Shown here piece by piece: positions 19,413 to 29,175 of a stretch of 64,000 nt of DNA. This DNA is from Methylobacterium oryzae. GTDB lineage: Bacteria; Pseudomonadota; Alphaproteobacteria; Rhizobiales; Beijerinckiaceae. The stretch is taken from NCBI RefSeq assembly GCF_021398735.1, contig NZ_CP090349.1, positions 1,494,501 through 1,558,500 on the forward strand, given 5' to 3'. The first letter of the stretch is position 1. Every line of letters begins with the position of its first letter. Under the pieces are notes generated by a model. It did no database searches. It had not been told where the DNA came from and worked only from the letters and a program-made list of their open reading frames with translations. Position numbers and translations under genes: made by a program.

Positions 19413-22400
19413 CAGCCGAAGCTCTTCCGTGCGAGGGCTTGCCGTTCAAACTGCGTCCGGTCGCGCTCCGAGTTGCTCTGAGCCGTGACGGCAGTAGCGA
19501 CCCGCGCCGCGATGTGCTCCGCGTCCGCCCGGGTCAGGTTCGATCCTCGGAAGTCGTAGAAGTGGGACACGCCGCTCGACTGGCCGCCGCTGTCGTTGGC
19601 TGCTGGAGCCGGAGTGAGCGGCGCCGGGTTGCTCGGCATCGGTACGAAGCCGCCCTCCGCGAAGCCACGCAACCCGCTGATGCCGTCGAAGAATCCGGTG
19701 CCGTACTGCCGCACGACGTGAGCGGGCATGACGTATTCTCCGGCGTGGACGATGCCTGCCGGCTGGTACTTCCCGCCGTCGCCGGTGTACCCGCCCTCCG
19801 CGAAGCCGAAGAGCGAGCCGAGGCCACCCAGGAGGCCGCCACCGCCACCGCGGAATGCCGAGCCGATGATGGAGTCCAGCGCGCCGCCGATCAGCTTGTC
19901 GCCGATCCGGGAAAGGGAATTGCCGAAGGCGCTTGCCGCCGAGGTGCCGTGGCTGAGCGCCGTGGCGAAGCCGGTTGCGGCGTCCGTGAGAGTCGACCGC
20001 GCATCGCTGAGCATGGCGTTCTGGCGGGCCTCGCCGATGAACGCCTGAGCCTGCGGGCTGGTGGTGTCTCCGAAGGCCGAGCGCGCCCGGCTGTAGGCAC
20101 TCTGGTCGTACCGGTCGCGTCCGAGCTGATCCCGCTCAAATTCCAGATCCCGGCCGGCCCGGGTGCCCGCGAGGGCGCGCGTTGCGCTGGCCATCGCCGC
20201 GGCCGTCTTGGCGAATTCGTCCCGGAGCTGTGGGGTGATCTCCCGACCCTGGCTGATCGCCTCGTTCAGAAGCTGCTGCTGGCGCGTGGCGGCGTCGAGC
20301 GCCTCGCCGTTCCGGCCGAGGAACTGGCTGTTGAGTTGAACGAGCCGGTTTTCGTTATCTAGCGCCCGGGACCGGGCATCATCGCCAGCGATCTCCTGTC
20401 CGGTGGTCGGCATATTCCGAAATCGTTGGACCTCGGCGAAGGCCCTGCGCGCCGCGGCCGAATTGCCGGAGGTGCCCGGTCCGTCGTGATAGAGCCCATA
20501 CGCGAGCGCCTCGTCCCCGTTGGCCTGGTCGAGCCGATCGCGGAGGTAGCGCGCACCGCCGAGCACGTTCTGGCGGGGATCAGTCGGGTCGACCCCCAAT
20601 TCCCGCGCGGTCCCGGGCTGGAGCTGCATCAGGCCGTAGGCGTGCGAGGTCGGGAAATTCCGGTTGGCCGCCGCAGTCGGGTTGAAGCGGGACTCGGCGT
20701 AGGAGACACCCAACAGAAGGTCGAGGGGGACGCCGGTCTGTGACGCCGCATCGAGATAGTGCTGGCGAAGGTTCTCCGGCACCCTGTTGATCAGCCCGCT
20801 GCGCCCCGTCTCCGAGAACGTGGCCTCGCGCTGCGCGGTCTGGAGCCGGGTGACCCGCTCGAGCTCCATGGACTGCATCTGCTCGAAGCGCTTGGACGGC
20901 TCAAGGTTCTGCGCCTCGAGCATGCGCTGGCGGTTGGCGAATTCGAACTCGATCTCAGCCGAGGTCCGGCCGAGACCAGAGCGCCCGACCTGGCTGGCAT
21001 CGAACTGCGCCCGCCGGAGGCTGTCTGCCATGGCTGAGCCGCCCGACCGCAGATCCTCTGCAATCCGGCGCGCCGAAGCCTCGAAGCCCTCCATGGTCCG
21101 CCGGCTCTCGCCGTTCGGGTCAATCACGCCGGCGGCGAGCTCGGTCCTGATCCGCGTGGCCGCGTCCTGGGCCTTCTTGAGCGCCTCGCTCTCGGGATTG
21201 GCGCCCTGGACGAGGCGGTTCACCGCGAGGCTGCGCTGTCCCAGATCCTTTGCACGCCCTTCCGCGGCTGCCTTGTCGATCTCGGCCTGGACCTTCGCGA
21301 TGTCCGACCGGATCTGGTTTTCATCGAACCCAAGGAGCGAGTCGAACAGGCCGCCGGCCGTGCCCCTGTTCCGCTGGCGAAAATCGAGCTGCCCCTGGAG
21401 CGCCTTCAGCCGCTCCTCAGCAGCACCGCCGCCGAGTCCGCGATCGATGAAGGCGCCGATCTGGTCGAACTCGTTCGAGGTGTTGCGGCTGAATTCCTGC
21501 CACTGCCGGGAGAAGAACCCGAGGCGCGCGTCCGCCTTCTCCACGCTGCCGGCGAAGGCGTCGAACAGGGCCCGCTGTGCACCGAGTCGGTTGCCCTGTG
21601 CGTCGAGGCGCTGAATGGTCTCCTGCGATGTGGCGTCTAGGAAGCCAAGCTGCGCATTCAGTTTTTCCGCGCCGGCCGTGGGATCCGCAAACGCCGCCGC
21701 CAGCGCCTTCGTGGCGTCGGGAAGGTCCTGTCGGGTGGTGGCGGCATAGTCCTTCGCCGCACCGAGGAGGCGGGCATACATCTCCGAGCCGATGCGGCCG
21801 GTCGAGGCGAACTCGCCCGCCATGTCCCGGGCCGCCGACACGCTGAGCCCCGCCGGGCCGGCCGACGCCGCGGCGATGGCGTTGATTTGGCCGACGCTGG
21901 TCCCGCTCGCCCGGCCCATGCCGGCGAGGGACAGGGACAGTTCCTTCTGCTGGTCGCGGTAGGCGCTCAGCGCCGCGATGCCGGTCCCCACGACGGCCGT
22001 AGCCGCACCGATCGCGCCGCCAACAACACCGACCCGTGCCGCCAGCGCTGAGGCCGCCTCGCTGGCCTGTGCGAACGCGCCCCGCACGCTCGCGCCGCCC
22101 GGCCCGCCGAAGACCTGGGCGATTTGGGGGCCCTGCTGAAAGGCAACGGTGGAGAGGTTGCTGCCACTTCCGAGGGACGAGACCACATCGCTCGCCTGGA
22201 ACGCGAGGTTCTGGACCTGATCGGCACGGAGTCGACGGTTCTCGTTAGCCGCGGAAGGAGAGCCCGAACCGCCAAGCGATCCGAGCCGACGACCCGCGTC
22301 GATATTCTCAAGCGCCCGAGATCCTTGATCGCCGAGCTCACGCCAAGCCTGCCGCTGCGCCTGCGCGGCTCGCATCGCCGCCTGTTCGATGCCGTTATAG

Positions 22401-22726
22401 CGCGCCTGTACGAGGCTCATCGTGCGCTCGTAGGCAGCCGCATCCGTCACACCTTGTTGGAAGGCGCGATCCACCGTCCGCGTGGCGCGCTCCAGCATCT
22501 GCTGCTGCCGAACCATCGGGTCGATCTTGGCGAGCAGCCGGTCATATGCGCTCGCGGCGCTCAGCGTGCGGCGGCTGGCAACCTCCGTCGTGACGCTAGC
22601 GGCCTCCGCGGCAGCGCCCAGGCGGGTCTGCGCGGCGGCAACGGAGTCCGCGTCCGAGCGCACCTTGTCGGCGCCCTCGGACCGGTACTGCACCGTGACA
22701 CGGCGGATGGACTCGATCGTCGGCAT
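19412..22726 (-). CDS. Phage tail tape-measure protein with lytic transglycosylase domain
   Basis: A 1104-residue protein from ATG 22726. It has long Ala-rich helices, a hydrophobic central part (AALAARVGVVGGAIGAATAV) and an SLT-type domain about two-thirds along. Its catalytic Glu is in LLLGVSYAESRFNPTAA, followed by HAYGLMQLQPGTARELGVDP and RDRLDQANGDEALAYGLYHD. The C-terminus has repeated FAEGGY/FAEGGF motifs (LFGFAEGGYTGDGGKYQPAG, LRGFAEGGFVP), as seen in many siphophage tape measures. It would set tail length and locally open peptidoglycan during DNA entry. The usual preceding tail-tube and chaperone genes are absent, which is odd. Confidence 0.92.
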   Translation of the reverse strand: MPTIESIRRVTVQYRSEGADKVRSDADSVAAAQTRLGAAAEAASVTTEVASRRTLSAASAYDRLLAKIDPMVRQQQMLERATRTVDRAFQQGVTDAAAYERTMSLVQARYNGIEQAAMRAAQAQRQAWRELGDQGSRALENIDAGRRLGSLGGSGSPSAANENRRLRADQVQNLAFQASDVVSSLGSGSNLSTVAFQQGPQIAQVFGGPGGASVRGAFAQASEAASALAARVGVVGGAIGAATAVVGTGIAALSAYRDQQKELSLSLAGMGRASGTSVGQINAIAAASAGPAGLSVSAARDMAGEFASTGRIGSEMYARLLGAAKDYAATTRQDLPDATKALAAAFADPTAGAEKLNAQLGFLDATSQETIQRLDAQGNRLGAQRALFDAFAGSVEKADARLGFFSRQWQEFSRNTSNEFDQIGAFIDRGLGGGAAEERLKALQGQLDFRQRNRGTAGGLFDSLLGFDENQIRSDIAKVQAEIDKAAAEGRAKDLGQRSLAVNRLVQGANPESEALKKAQDAATRIRTELAAGVIDPNGESRRTMEGFEASARRIAEDLRSGGSAMADSLRRAQFDASQVGRSGLGRTSAEIEFEFANRQRMLEAQNLEPSKRFEQMQSMELERVTRLQTAQREATFSETGRSGLINRVPENLRQHYLDAASQTGVPLDLLLGVSYAESRFNPTAAANRNFPTSHAYGLMQLQPGTARELGVDPTDPRQNVLGGARYLRDRLDQANGDEALAYGLYHDGPGTSGNSAAARRAFAEVQRFRNMPTTGQEIAGDDARSRALDNENRLVQLNSQFLGRNGEALDAATRQQQLLNEAISQGREITPQLRDEFAKTAAAMASATRALAGTRAGRDLEFERDQLGRDRYDQSAYSRARSAFGDTTSPQAQAFIGEARQNAMLSDARSTLTDAATGFATALSHGTSAASAFGNSLSRIGDKLIGGALDSIIGSAFRGGGGGLLGGLGSLFGFAEGGYTGDGGKYQPAGIVHAGEYVMPAHVVRQYGTGFFDGISGLRGFAEGGFVPMPSNPAPLTPAPAANDSGGQSSGVSHFYDFRGSNLTRADAEHIAARVATAVTAQSNSERDRTQFERQALARKSFG

Positions 22727-22734
22727 CGGCGAGC

Positions 22735-23040
22735 CTATGCGTTGCCGGCAGCCGGACGGGCTGCAAGCGAGTGATGGGCAAGGCGGGCGCTGGCCGCCCG
22801 CTGGAAGCTGCTTAGGAAGGCCTTCACCCACGCGGGTGGAGTCCCGGCTTCGAGATAGGTTCGGCCCACGCTGGCCGCCGCGTCGAGCATGCGAGCGGTC
22901 GCGGCGTCGATCCGGGCCTCGTCCAACATCTCGACCTCGGAAAGCTCCGCGAAGTGCTTCGCGGTCGCGTCCACGGCTTCGATCGCCATGGCCCGGCCAG
23001 CGGCCTTCAGATCGGATCGGGTGCGGAGCGGGATCGTCAT
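22735..23040 (-). CDS. Phage protein of unknown function between connector and tape measure
   Basis: A 101-residue helical protein (MTIPLRTRSDLKAAGRAMAI). Its start overlaps the end of the connector gene (ATGA) and its stop lies 8 bases before the tape-measure start. Position suggests a head-tail or tail-assembly part. No conserved family is recognised by eye. Confidence 0.65.
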   Translation of the reverse strand: MTIPLRTRSDLKAAGRAMAIEAVDATAKHFAELSEVEMLDEARIDAATARMLDAAASVGRTYLEAGTPPAWVKAFLSSFQRAASARLAHHSLAARPAAGNA

Positions 23041-23660
23041 GGCCAGTACCGCACGAACGGCACCAGGAGCTGCTCGGCCTCTGGGGATGGCAGGCTGTCA
23101 CCCGCACCCGGGACCCACCACGAGGTCTGGCCAAGGCCGTCGTTGCTCTCGCTCTTCACGGTCGGATCCCGGCCGCGCAGGCTGAGATACGTGGCCACGA
23201 TCATGATCGCGGCTCGCTCGACGGAATCGGGGAGCGTCTGGGCCGGGGCATTCGCGCCGTCCTGCGGCAGCACGTAGCCCGCCCGGTAGTCCACCGTCAG
23301 GAAGCTGCCCCACCATGGCACCACGCGGCCGTCGGGCTCGATGCGCTGAAGCCGACCCGCCTCTGAGACGCGATACTCACTCGGGTCGAAGGTGACGCCG
23401 ATACTGCGGACGGCGATCACTTCCACGACGGGCCCGCGGGACAGCAGCGGACCATCCTCACCGCAATCGCGGTCGCTGAACGTTTCACGATAGGAGGCGA
23501 CCCCGAACGGGCGCCGGCAGTGCTCCGCAATCACGCGGGACGCCTGTCCGATCAGCACCGTGGCGGCCGCATCATCGGCGCTGCCGAAGCCGAGCAGCGC
23601 CTTTGCACGAGCGAGGGTCGTCAACGCGGTGGACGTGCCAGGAGTGATGACAGTCAGCAT
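23037..23660 (-). CDS. Phage head-tail connector (gp6-like) protein
   Basis: A 207-residue protein. The N-terminal region TTLARAKALLGFGSADDAAA and ASRVIAEHCRRPFGVASYRE is the helical opening of the gp6-like/DnaT-like connector family (a short helix pair, then a Cys-Arg-Arg-x-Phe strand). Such proteins form a ring under the portal. It follows the capsid gene by one small gene, as in HK97-type head modules. Confidence 0.75.
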   Translation of the reverse strand: MLTVITPGTSTALTTLARAKALLGFGSADDAAATVLIGQASRVIAEHCRRPFGVASYRETFSDRDCGEDGPLLSRGPVVEVIAVRSIGVTFDPSEYRVSEAGRLQRIEPDGRVVPWWGSFLTVDYRAGYVLPQDGANAPAQTLPDSVERAAIMIVATYLSLRGRDPTVKSESNDGLGQTSWWVPGAGDSLPSPEAEQLLVPFVRYWP

Positions 23661-23664
23661 GGCG

Positions 23665-23922
23665 CTACCGGACCTTCCGCGGGCGGCCAAGCGGCTTCCG
23701 GCCGGGCTTCGCGGCGGGCGCCGGGCTCGTCTTGTTGGCCGGGGTTGGCGCGGGCTTCGTGTCCGGGATGGGGGCGGCCTTCTCGACGTCGCAGGGCTCG
23801 ACAAGGTGGTTGCGGATCAGGTCCGTGGCGCGATCGTCGCTCACCGTCAGCACATCGCCGGGGCGTGCGAAGGCGTGGTGCGATCCGTTGTTGAAGGGTC
23901 GAAGGACGCGGACGTGAGGCAT
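23665..23922 (-). CDS. Small phage protein with basic Pro/Ala/Lys tail
   Basis: An 85-residue product from ATG 23922 (MPHVRVLRPFNNGSHHAFAR). The first half is a compact domain with GDVLTVSDDRATDLIRNHLV. The second half is low complexity and Lys/Pro-rich (KPGRKPLGRPRKVR), possibly DNA- or capsid-binding. It lies between capsid and connector genes, a common place for small head-completion or decoration proteins. Confidence 0.65.
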   Translation of the reverse strand: MPHVRVLRPFNNGSHHAFARPGDVLTVSDDRATDLIRNHLVEPCDVEKAAPIPDTKPAPTPANKTSPAPAAKPGRKPLGRPRKVR

Positions 23923-23989
23923 GATCGCCCTCCTGGCAGGATGGAGGGGCCGGCACGGAGCGCCGACCCCGTTCTCGCGGTCGGGGGCG

Positions 23990-25240
23990 CTACTCGGCGT
24001 CGAAGGTGCCGTGCACGAAGCTCTCGGGACGGTAGACGGCGAGCGCAAGCCGCTCTTCCGCCCGGATCGCCACCATGTTGCGGGTGAAGAAGTCCGCGTG
24101 CTCCGTCGACACCTCGACGTTGGCGATCTCGCGATCGAACACCTGCGCGGCGATGTTGAAGGCGCCGACCATGAAGTGGTCGTCCGCCATCGCGTTCGTG
24201 TCGACGACCGGCAGGCCCCAGAGGTTGCGGCCGTTGTTGATCGCCGGGTTGCTCCAGATGTACCCGCCGGTGGTGTCCTTCATGAGCTCGATGTCGGCCC
24301 AGTCGGCCGGGCTCATGACGATGCCGGAGGCGCGGAACTCCGCGATCCGCACCTGGAGGATGGCGCGCCGGATCGTGTCGATCTTGGTGTCACCCGTCTT
24401 GCGCAGGCCGGCGCTGAACGGGGTGGCCTGCGGCAGGAGACCCAGCAGGTTCTGCCCGGTGCCGTCGCCGGCCAGGAGCTGCTGCTCCTCGACGAACAGG
24501 AGGCCGTAGGTCGCCCGCGCATCGATGTAGCTCTGGAGCGCGGGCACATCGTCCAGCACCTGCTTCGACGCGGCAAACCAATGCGCGATCGTCCGCACGT
24601 TGGCGGTCTTCACGCCGAGCGCGAGATCCGACTGCGGCTTGAGCGCCATCTCGGCGACGGGCGCTGCGTTGTTCTGGAATCCGGTCTCCTGGACGTATTC
24701 CAGCGCGTTGCTCGCCGTGCGGCCCGCCGCCAGCAGGTCGCGAATGGTGAAGGGCCGCTCGGCTGGAACCAGGATGCCGGGAAGGCGGTCCGGCCGGATG
24801 GCGCTGCCCGCGGCGCCGGTGCCGGTGGTCCCGCTGTTGATCGTGGTGACGGCCTTCACCTGCATGCGGGCGACGCCGCGGCCCTTCTCGGCGAGAGCCT
24901 TGAAGTCGGCCGTGTCGGTGAACTGCTCGCCCACCGACTTCCGAGCGGGACCGTCGCCGGGGCGGCGGGCCGACTTCTGTTCCAGCTCCAGGAGGCGCGC
25001 GGCGAGCTGGCCGGACTCGGAGAGCACCTTGTCGAGAGCCGCCTTCGTGTCGTCCAGGATCTTGCCGTGCGACTTGATCTCGGAATCGGCCTTGTCGGCG
25101 AAGCTCTTGATCTCGCGATCGCGGGTCTCCAGCGCCGTCATGATCTCGCGGAAGCCGCCGGCCTCGCCGCCCTGACCGCCGCCGGCATCCTTCCGGCCGT
25201 ATTCGCGGTGTCCCGCGACGATGGGGGTATGCATATTCAT
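23990..25240 (-). CDS. HK97-type major capsid protein
   Basis: A 416-residue protein from ATG 25240. Residues about 30-95 form a coiled coil rich in Glu/Lys/Leu (the scaffolding delta domain cut by the protease). The shell domain follows, with PERPFTIRDLLA-type start (seen as LVPAERPFTIRDLLAAGRTA), then DVPALQSYIDARATYGLLFV and EEQQLLAGDGTGQNLLGLLP. The end, NMVAIRAEERLALAVYRPES, matches phage_capsid family ends. It follows the protease gene. Confidence 0.95.
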   Translation of the reverse strand: MNMHTPIVAGHREYGRKDAGGGQGGEAGGFREIMTALETRDREIKSFADKADSEIKSHGKILDDTKAALDKVLSESGQLAARLLELEQKSARRPGDGPARKSVGEQFTDTADFKALAEKGRGVARMQVKAVTTINSGTTGTGAAGSAIRPDRLPGILVPAERPFTIRDLLAAGRTASNALEYVQETGFQNNAAPVAEMALKPQSDLALGVKTANVRTIAHWFAASKQVLDDVPALQSYIDARATYGLLFVEEQQLLAGDGTGQNLLGLLPQATPFSAGLRKTGDTKIDTIRRAILQVRIAEFRASGIVMSPADWADIELMKDTTGGYIWSNPAINNGRNLWGLPVVDTNAMADDHFMVGAFNIAAQVFDREIANVEVSTEHADFFTRNMVAIRAEERLALAVYRPESFVHGTFDAE

Positions 25241-25248
25241 TGTGCTGC

Positions 25249-25929
25249 TCACTTCGGGAGGGAGAAGCTGCTCAGGCGCGCCACCAGGGCCGCCGCTGCA
25301 GCAGGATCCGCCTGTGGGTGGTCCGTCTCCCGACGGCTCCACGCCTTGAAGCCGCGGTCGGCGATGTCCGCGGCCTCCGAGCGCGAGAACCCCACCTTCT
25401 CCCGAAGGACGGTCTCGAACTCGCGATCTGTGATGCGCTCGCCTGCCGCGAGCTTCGCCTTCACCACGTCGACCCGGGCATCATCGTGCGCGGGGTCGGT
25501 GACGACGCTGGCTTCCCGAAGGTCCAGGGCGGTCAGCGTGCGGACGCGCTCGGCTTCGTTGAACGTGTCGGCGACGACGTAATAGCCGATGGACAGGCCG
25601 GAGATTGCGCCGGCGGCCATGCCGCGCTGTGCAATCCGGGCGTACGGCGCCACGTCGGTCCAGAGCGTGCCTTCGCCGTAGAGGCCCTTGGCATCCTCTT
25701 CGAGCTTGTCCCAGACACCGATCGGCTCGTCCATTCGGTGCTGCCAGCAGATCGGCACCTTGCGGCCGGCGGCCTTGGTCGCAGCGAGGCTCGCAGCAAA
25801 GGCCCCGGGGGCGACCACCTCGCGGTAGACGTCGGGCGTGCCGAACACGCTGACGTAGCCGGAGAAGTGGCCCTCCGCGTCGGGGGCGGCTTTGATTGCG
25901 AGCGGGAAAGCGCGGCGCTTCACGTTCAC
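25249..25929 (-). CDS. HK97-type prohead protease
   Basis: A 226-residue serine protease (U35 type) that matures the prohead by cutting the capsid delta domain. FSGYVSVFGTPDVYREVVAP opens the fold. The catalytic His is in VPICWQHRMDEPIGVW and the Ser in AGAISGLSIGYYVV. The GTG at 25929 overlaps the portal stop (GTGA). An in-frame upstream extension is basic and not family-like. Confidence 0.93.
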   Translation of the reverse strand: MNVKRRAFPLAIKAAPDAEGHFSGYVSVFGTPDVYREVVAPGAFAASLAATKAAGRKVPICWQHRMDEPIGVWDKLEEDAKGLYGEGTLWTDVAPYARIAQRGMAAGAISGLSIGYYVVADTFNEAERVRTLTALDLREASVVTDPAHDDARVDVVKAKLAAGERITDREFETVLREKVGFSRSEAADIADRGFKAWSRRETDHPQADPAAAAALVARLSSFSLPK

Positions 25930-27173
25930 TGGTGCTCTCCGTTGTTGGCGGGCGGCACCTCGCGCGTCGGCGCGATGATCGTCCCCAGCTTCTCGAGCGG
26001 CACGAGATTCGACTGCGCGGTGAGCACATCTCCACCGGGCTCCGGCGGTAGGTTCTCCAGGCGGCGGATCTCGTTCCGCTTCATCCACCCATTCTGTGCA
26101 GCCGAGGCGTAGAGCTTCGCCCGCGCGTCGCTGTCCGCCCGCAGCAAGCCTTCGAGGCTGAACTCGGCCCACACGGTGCCGCGCTCGCCGGGCGCGATGA
26201 GCGCCTTGTTCATGCTGGCTTCGATCCGGCGCAGCAGCGGCCCCAGCGAGGTCGTGAGCCACGACAGCACGATGGTCTCGATGCCAGTACCCCAGGCCGT
26301 GACGCCGTTCGCCGCATGACCCACCAGGATGGGCGGGATGCCGAAGAGCCGGCAGATTTCCTCGATGTGCAGGCCGCGGGTGGCCAACAGCTCCGCGTCC
26401 TTCAGCGGCATTGTGATCGGCTGCCAGGTGAAGGCGTCACCCTCTAGGATGCCGATGCGCCCGGCATTTTCGGCCCCCTGCATCGGCTCCACGAGCACCT
26501 TGCGGGCCTGCGCACGCTGCGGCTCGGTGAGCTGATTCTTGGACAGGAAGAAGCCGCCGGGCTTCATGCCGTTGGCGAAGGTGCGCGCCGCCGCCTCATC
26601 GGTCGCCATGGCGAGGCCGAGCGCCTGGCGCCCGTACTGGATCGGTGACAGGCCGAGGTCGCCACCAACGCCGAAGGCCCGCAGATGCCAGATCTCGGCG
26701 GCGCTGTAGGTCTCGCGGCCGCGCGGCTCGCTGTAGATGTACTGCAGCTCGTAGGTTTCCGGATCGCGCCGGACCGTCATCCGCTCCGGTGACAGGAAGG
26801 TCAGAGCGCGAATCTGCCCCGCCGATTCCGTCTTCAGGGCGAAGGCATTGCCCCAAAGCATCAGGGCGGACAGCATCCCCTCGAGGAACTCGACGGGCGT
26901 CTGATCCGCGTTCGGCGATTGCTTGAGGACAACGGCGAGGGGGTGGGAGGGCTGCCGCTCGTGCGCCCCACCACTGCCCTCGCGATAGACGTTCACCGGG
27001 AGCGTCGAGATGGTCGAGGCCGTGAGGCGGATGCAGGCGAGCGCCGTCGCGATCTGAAGCGTCGACTCCGCCGTCACCGGCTTCCCGGTCCACGTGCCCA
27101 TTCCGGCCCAGGTGGACCACGCCGCGGTGTCCCGAAGGCCGAGAGCCCGGCCGATGCGCGAGATGATGCTCAT
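25926..27173 (-). CDS. Phage portal protein (HK97 family)
   Basis: A 415-residue protein beginning MSIISRIGRALGLRDTAAWS. Family landmarks are ACIRLTASTISTLPVNVYRE, FLEGMLSALMLWGNAFALKT, EIWHLRAFGVGGDLGLSPIQ and EEICRLFGIPPILVGHAANG. It forms the dodecameric DNA gate at one capsid vertex. The ATG overlaps the terminase stop, and its own stop overlaps the protease start. Confidence 0.95.
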   Translation of the reverse strand: MSIISRIGRALGLRDTAAWSTWAGMGTWTGKPVTAESTLQIATALACIRLTASTISTLPVNVYREGSGGAHERQPSHPLAVVLKQSPNADQTPVEFLEGMLSALMLWGNAFALKTESAGQIRALTFLSPERMTVRRDPETYELQYIYSEPRGRETYSAAEIWHLRAFGVGGDLGLSPIQYGRQALGLAMATDEAAARTFANGMKPGGFFLSKNQLTEPQRAQARKVLVEPMQGAENAGRIGILEGDAFTWQPITMPLKDAELLATRGLHIEEICRLFGIPPILVGHAANGVTAWGTGIETIVLSWLTTSLGPLLRRIEASMNKALIAPGERGTVWAEFSLEGLLRADSDARAKLYASAAQNGWMKRNEIRRLENLPPEPGGDVLTAQSNLVPLEKLGTIIAPTREVPPANNGEHQ

Positions 27174-28831
27174 GCCCACACCATCCCGCTCAGGATCTCG
27201 TTGACGTCGATCCGCGGAGCGCCCTGGAACCGCTTGGCGAGGCTCAGTGCCATCAGCAGCGCCACCGCGCCGTCGATCCGGACGGGCCCACGCGCCTCGC
27301 TCTTCGGCTTGTCGATCTTCAGATTGCCGGCGGGGTCGCTGACCGTGATCGCGCTGACCACGCTGGCCGTCAGCACCGGGTGTCCGCCGTGATGCAGCCG
27401 GCCCGTCAGAGCCAGTTCGGCGAACCACTCGATCGCCGGCGACATGCTCGCGTAGCCTTGGCCGAACGCCTCCAGCGGGGCCGGGAACTCGGCATCGAGA
27501 TCGGCGAGGTCGGCCTTGAAATCGTCGATCCGCCAGCGGTCATAGGCGACCGCCTGGATATCGAACTCACGGGCGAGCCGCCCCATCGTGTCGGCGATGT
27601 AGCGGTAGCGGATGGTCGGGCCCGGAATCGCTGTCATGTGGCCGGCCGCGATCCACTCCCGGAACCGCTGCTGCTCCGCAGGGCGGCGTGCGCCGAGCTG
27701 ATCCGCAGGCGTCCAGAAGAACGGCAAAACCGCGAAGGGCCCCTCGTCCTCATCCGCCGGGAACACCAGCACCAGGGCGGTGAGGTCGTGCTTCCCAGAC
27801 AGATCCAGGCCGGCGAAGCACTTCCGGCCGGCGAGCGCCGCCCGATCAACCGGCACGCTGCCGCGCCGCCACGTCCCTACGGTCACGATGCGGGCCTCTT
27901 CGTTGGCGTCGACCCGCTGATTCAGGCGAAGGTTTCGGAACGAGGGCTCGAAAGCGGGCATCCGCCGGGCCCGGGCCGCCGCCTCGCGCATCTCCTCCAG
28001 GCTCAGGTACTTTCCGAGCGCCGGATTGCAGTGGAACCACGTCTCCTCCGACCAGGGATCGGCCTCCGGCGACGCGGCGAGGAGTTGGACGAAGATGCTC
28101 CGGTCGTCCCGGCGCAGGCCGTCGTCGATCAGCTGCGAGAGGGCGTGCGTGTCGCTCGGCGCTTGGGTCGAGATGATGAGGCCCAACCCCTCAGCGCGCT
28201 TGCCAAGCCCGTTGATGAGGTTGTCGAGGAGCTCGCGGTCCCGGGCTTGCGCCAACTCATCGTAGACGAACAGCGTGGGGCTGAGACCGTGCGCGCGGCG
28301 GGCGTCGGCGCTCAGCGCCTCGTACACCGAGCCCGCGCCCTGGCCAGACAGCACCTCGATCTTCTTCTGGAAGCGCTGGATGTTCACCCGGGCGGCGAAC
28401 TCGGGCACCTGCAGGATGATCGCCTCGGCCTCTGCGAAAATGATCGCGGCCTGCTGCCGGTCGATCGCGCCGGAATAGACCTCTCCGCGGACCTCGCTTT
28501 CGGGTCCCAGCAGGTGCGCCAGCACCAGCCCGGCCACGAGACCGGACTTGCCGTTGCCCTTCGGCATGCTCTGAATGCCGATGCGCCGCCGCCGCCGGCC
28601 CTTCGCGTCGAGGTCGCCGTAGATCGCAGTGACGAATTCGACCTGCGCCGGCAGGAGGCGCATCCGCTTTCCGGCGAGCGGCCCCTTCGTGATGGGAAGC
28701 CATTGCAGGAACGCGATTACGCGCGCTGCCCGGCCGAGCCCCTTCCGGAGCCACGGCAGGCGCCGCCGCGTGGCCGCGACCGCCTCGCGCGCCGCCTTCA
28801 GCCGGCCGGCTCCTGGTCCGCGAGCGCCCAT
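27170..28831 (-). CDS. Phage terminase large subunit
   Basis: The DNA-packaging motor ATPase and nuclease, about 553 residues. The ATPase domain has a Walker A-like IGIQSMPKGNGKSGLVAGLV and Walker B TLFVYDELAQARDRELLDNL. The nuclease domain starts at CFAGLDLSGKHDLTALVLVF, where the Asp binds metal. MGARGPGAGRLKAAREAVAA at 28831 is chosen as start, and another ATG is 24 bases upstream. A small terminase gene normally precedes it. Here an opposite-strand gene is found instead. Confidence 0.95.
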   Translation of the reverse strand: MGARGPGAGRLKAAREAVAATRRRLPWLRKGLGRAARVIAFLQWLPITKGPLAGKRMRLLPAQVEFVTAIYGDLDAKGRRRRRIGIQSMPKGNGKSGLVAGLVLAHLLGPESEVRGEVYSGAIDRQQAAIIFAEAEAIILQVPEFAARVNIQRFQKKIEVLSGQGAGSVYEALSADARRAHGLSPTLFVYDELAQARDRELLDNLINGLGKRAEGLGLIISTQAPSDTHALSQLIDDGLRRDDRSIFVQLLAASPEADPWSEETWFHCNPALGKYLSLEEMREAAARARRMPAFEPSFRNLRLNQRVDANEEARIVTVGTWRRGSVPVDRAALAGRKCFAGLDLSGKHDLTALVLVFPADEDEGPFAVLPFFWTPADQLGARRPAEQQRFREWIAAGHMTAIPGPTIRYRYIADTMGRLAREFDIQAVAYDRWRIDDFKADLADLDAEFPAPLEAFGQGYASMSPAIEWFAELALTGRLHHGGHPVLTASVVSAITVSDPAGNLKIDKPKSEARGPVRIDGAVALLMALSLAKRFQGAPRIDVNEILSGMVWA

Positions 28832-28914
28832 CAGTCGGCTGCTCCAGTGCCGCAACGCTTGACCGGCCGCTCGGAACGTGCGGTATGCGCCGCCTCCTCC
28901 TGCGGAGCAAAGCC

Positions 28915-29175
28915 ATGGATATTGCTAAGATCATCGGCAAGCTGGACGCCGAAATCGCAAGCCGCTCGGATCTTCGTTTCGGCATTAAGGTCGGCTCTGA
29001 CGTTTATCATGAGCTCGCCAGGGCCGGAAAACTTAAGGTTTCGACCTTTACCGCACTCGGTCTCGGCGCCTTCCCGATGGAATTCATGACCTACGACGGG
29101 AAAGTTCACATCTTCGAAGACCCCTTCGTATCTGGCGACGACGTCGTCATCGGTGCGCCGCGCAGCAATTCCTGA
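28915..29175 (+). CDS. Small plus-strand gene inserted before the terminase, unknown function
   Basis: An 86-residue product (MDIAKIIGKLDAEIASRSDL, later PMEFMTYDGKVHIFEDPFVS) with no recognised family. It is encoded opposite to the leftward structural operon and is AT-richer than its neighbours, suggesting a separately acquired gene. It occupies the place where a small terminase gene would be expected. CTGCGGAG lies 8 bases upstream of the ATG. Confidence 0.6.
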   Translation: MDIAKIIGKLDAEIASRSDLRFGIKVGSDVYHELARAGKLKVSTFTALGLGAFPMEFMTYDGKVHIFEDPFVSGDDVVIGAPRSNS

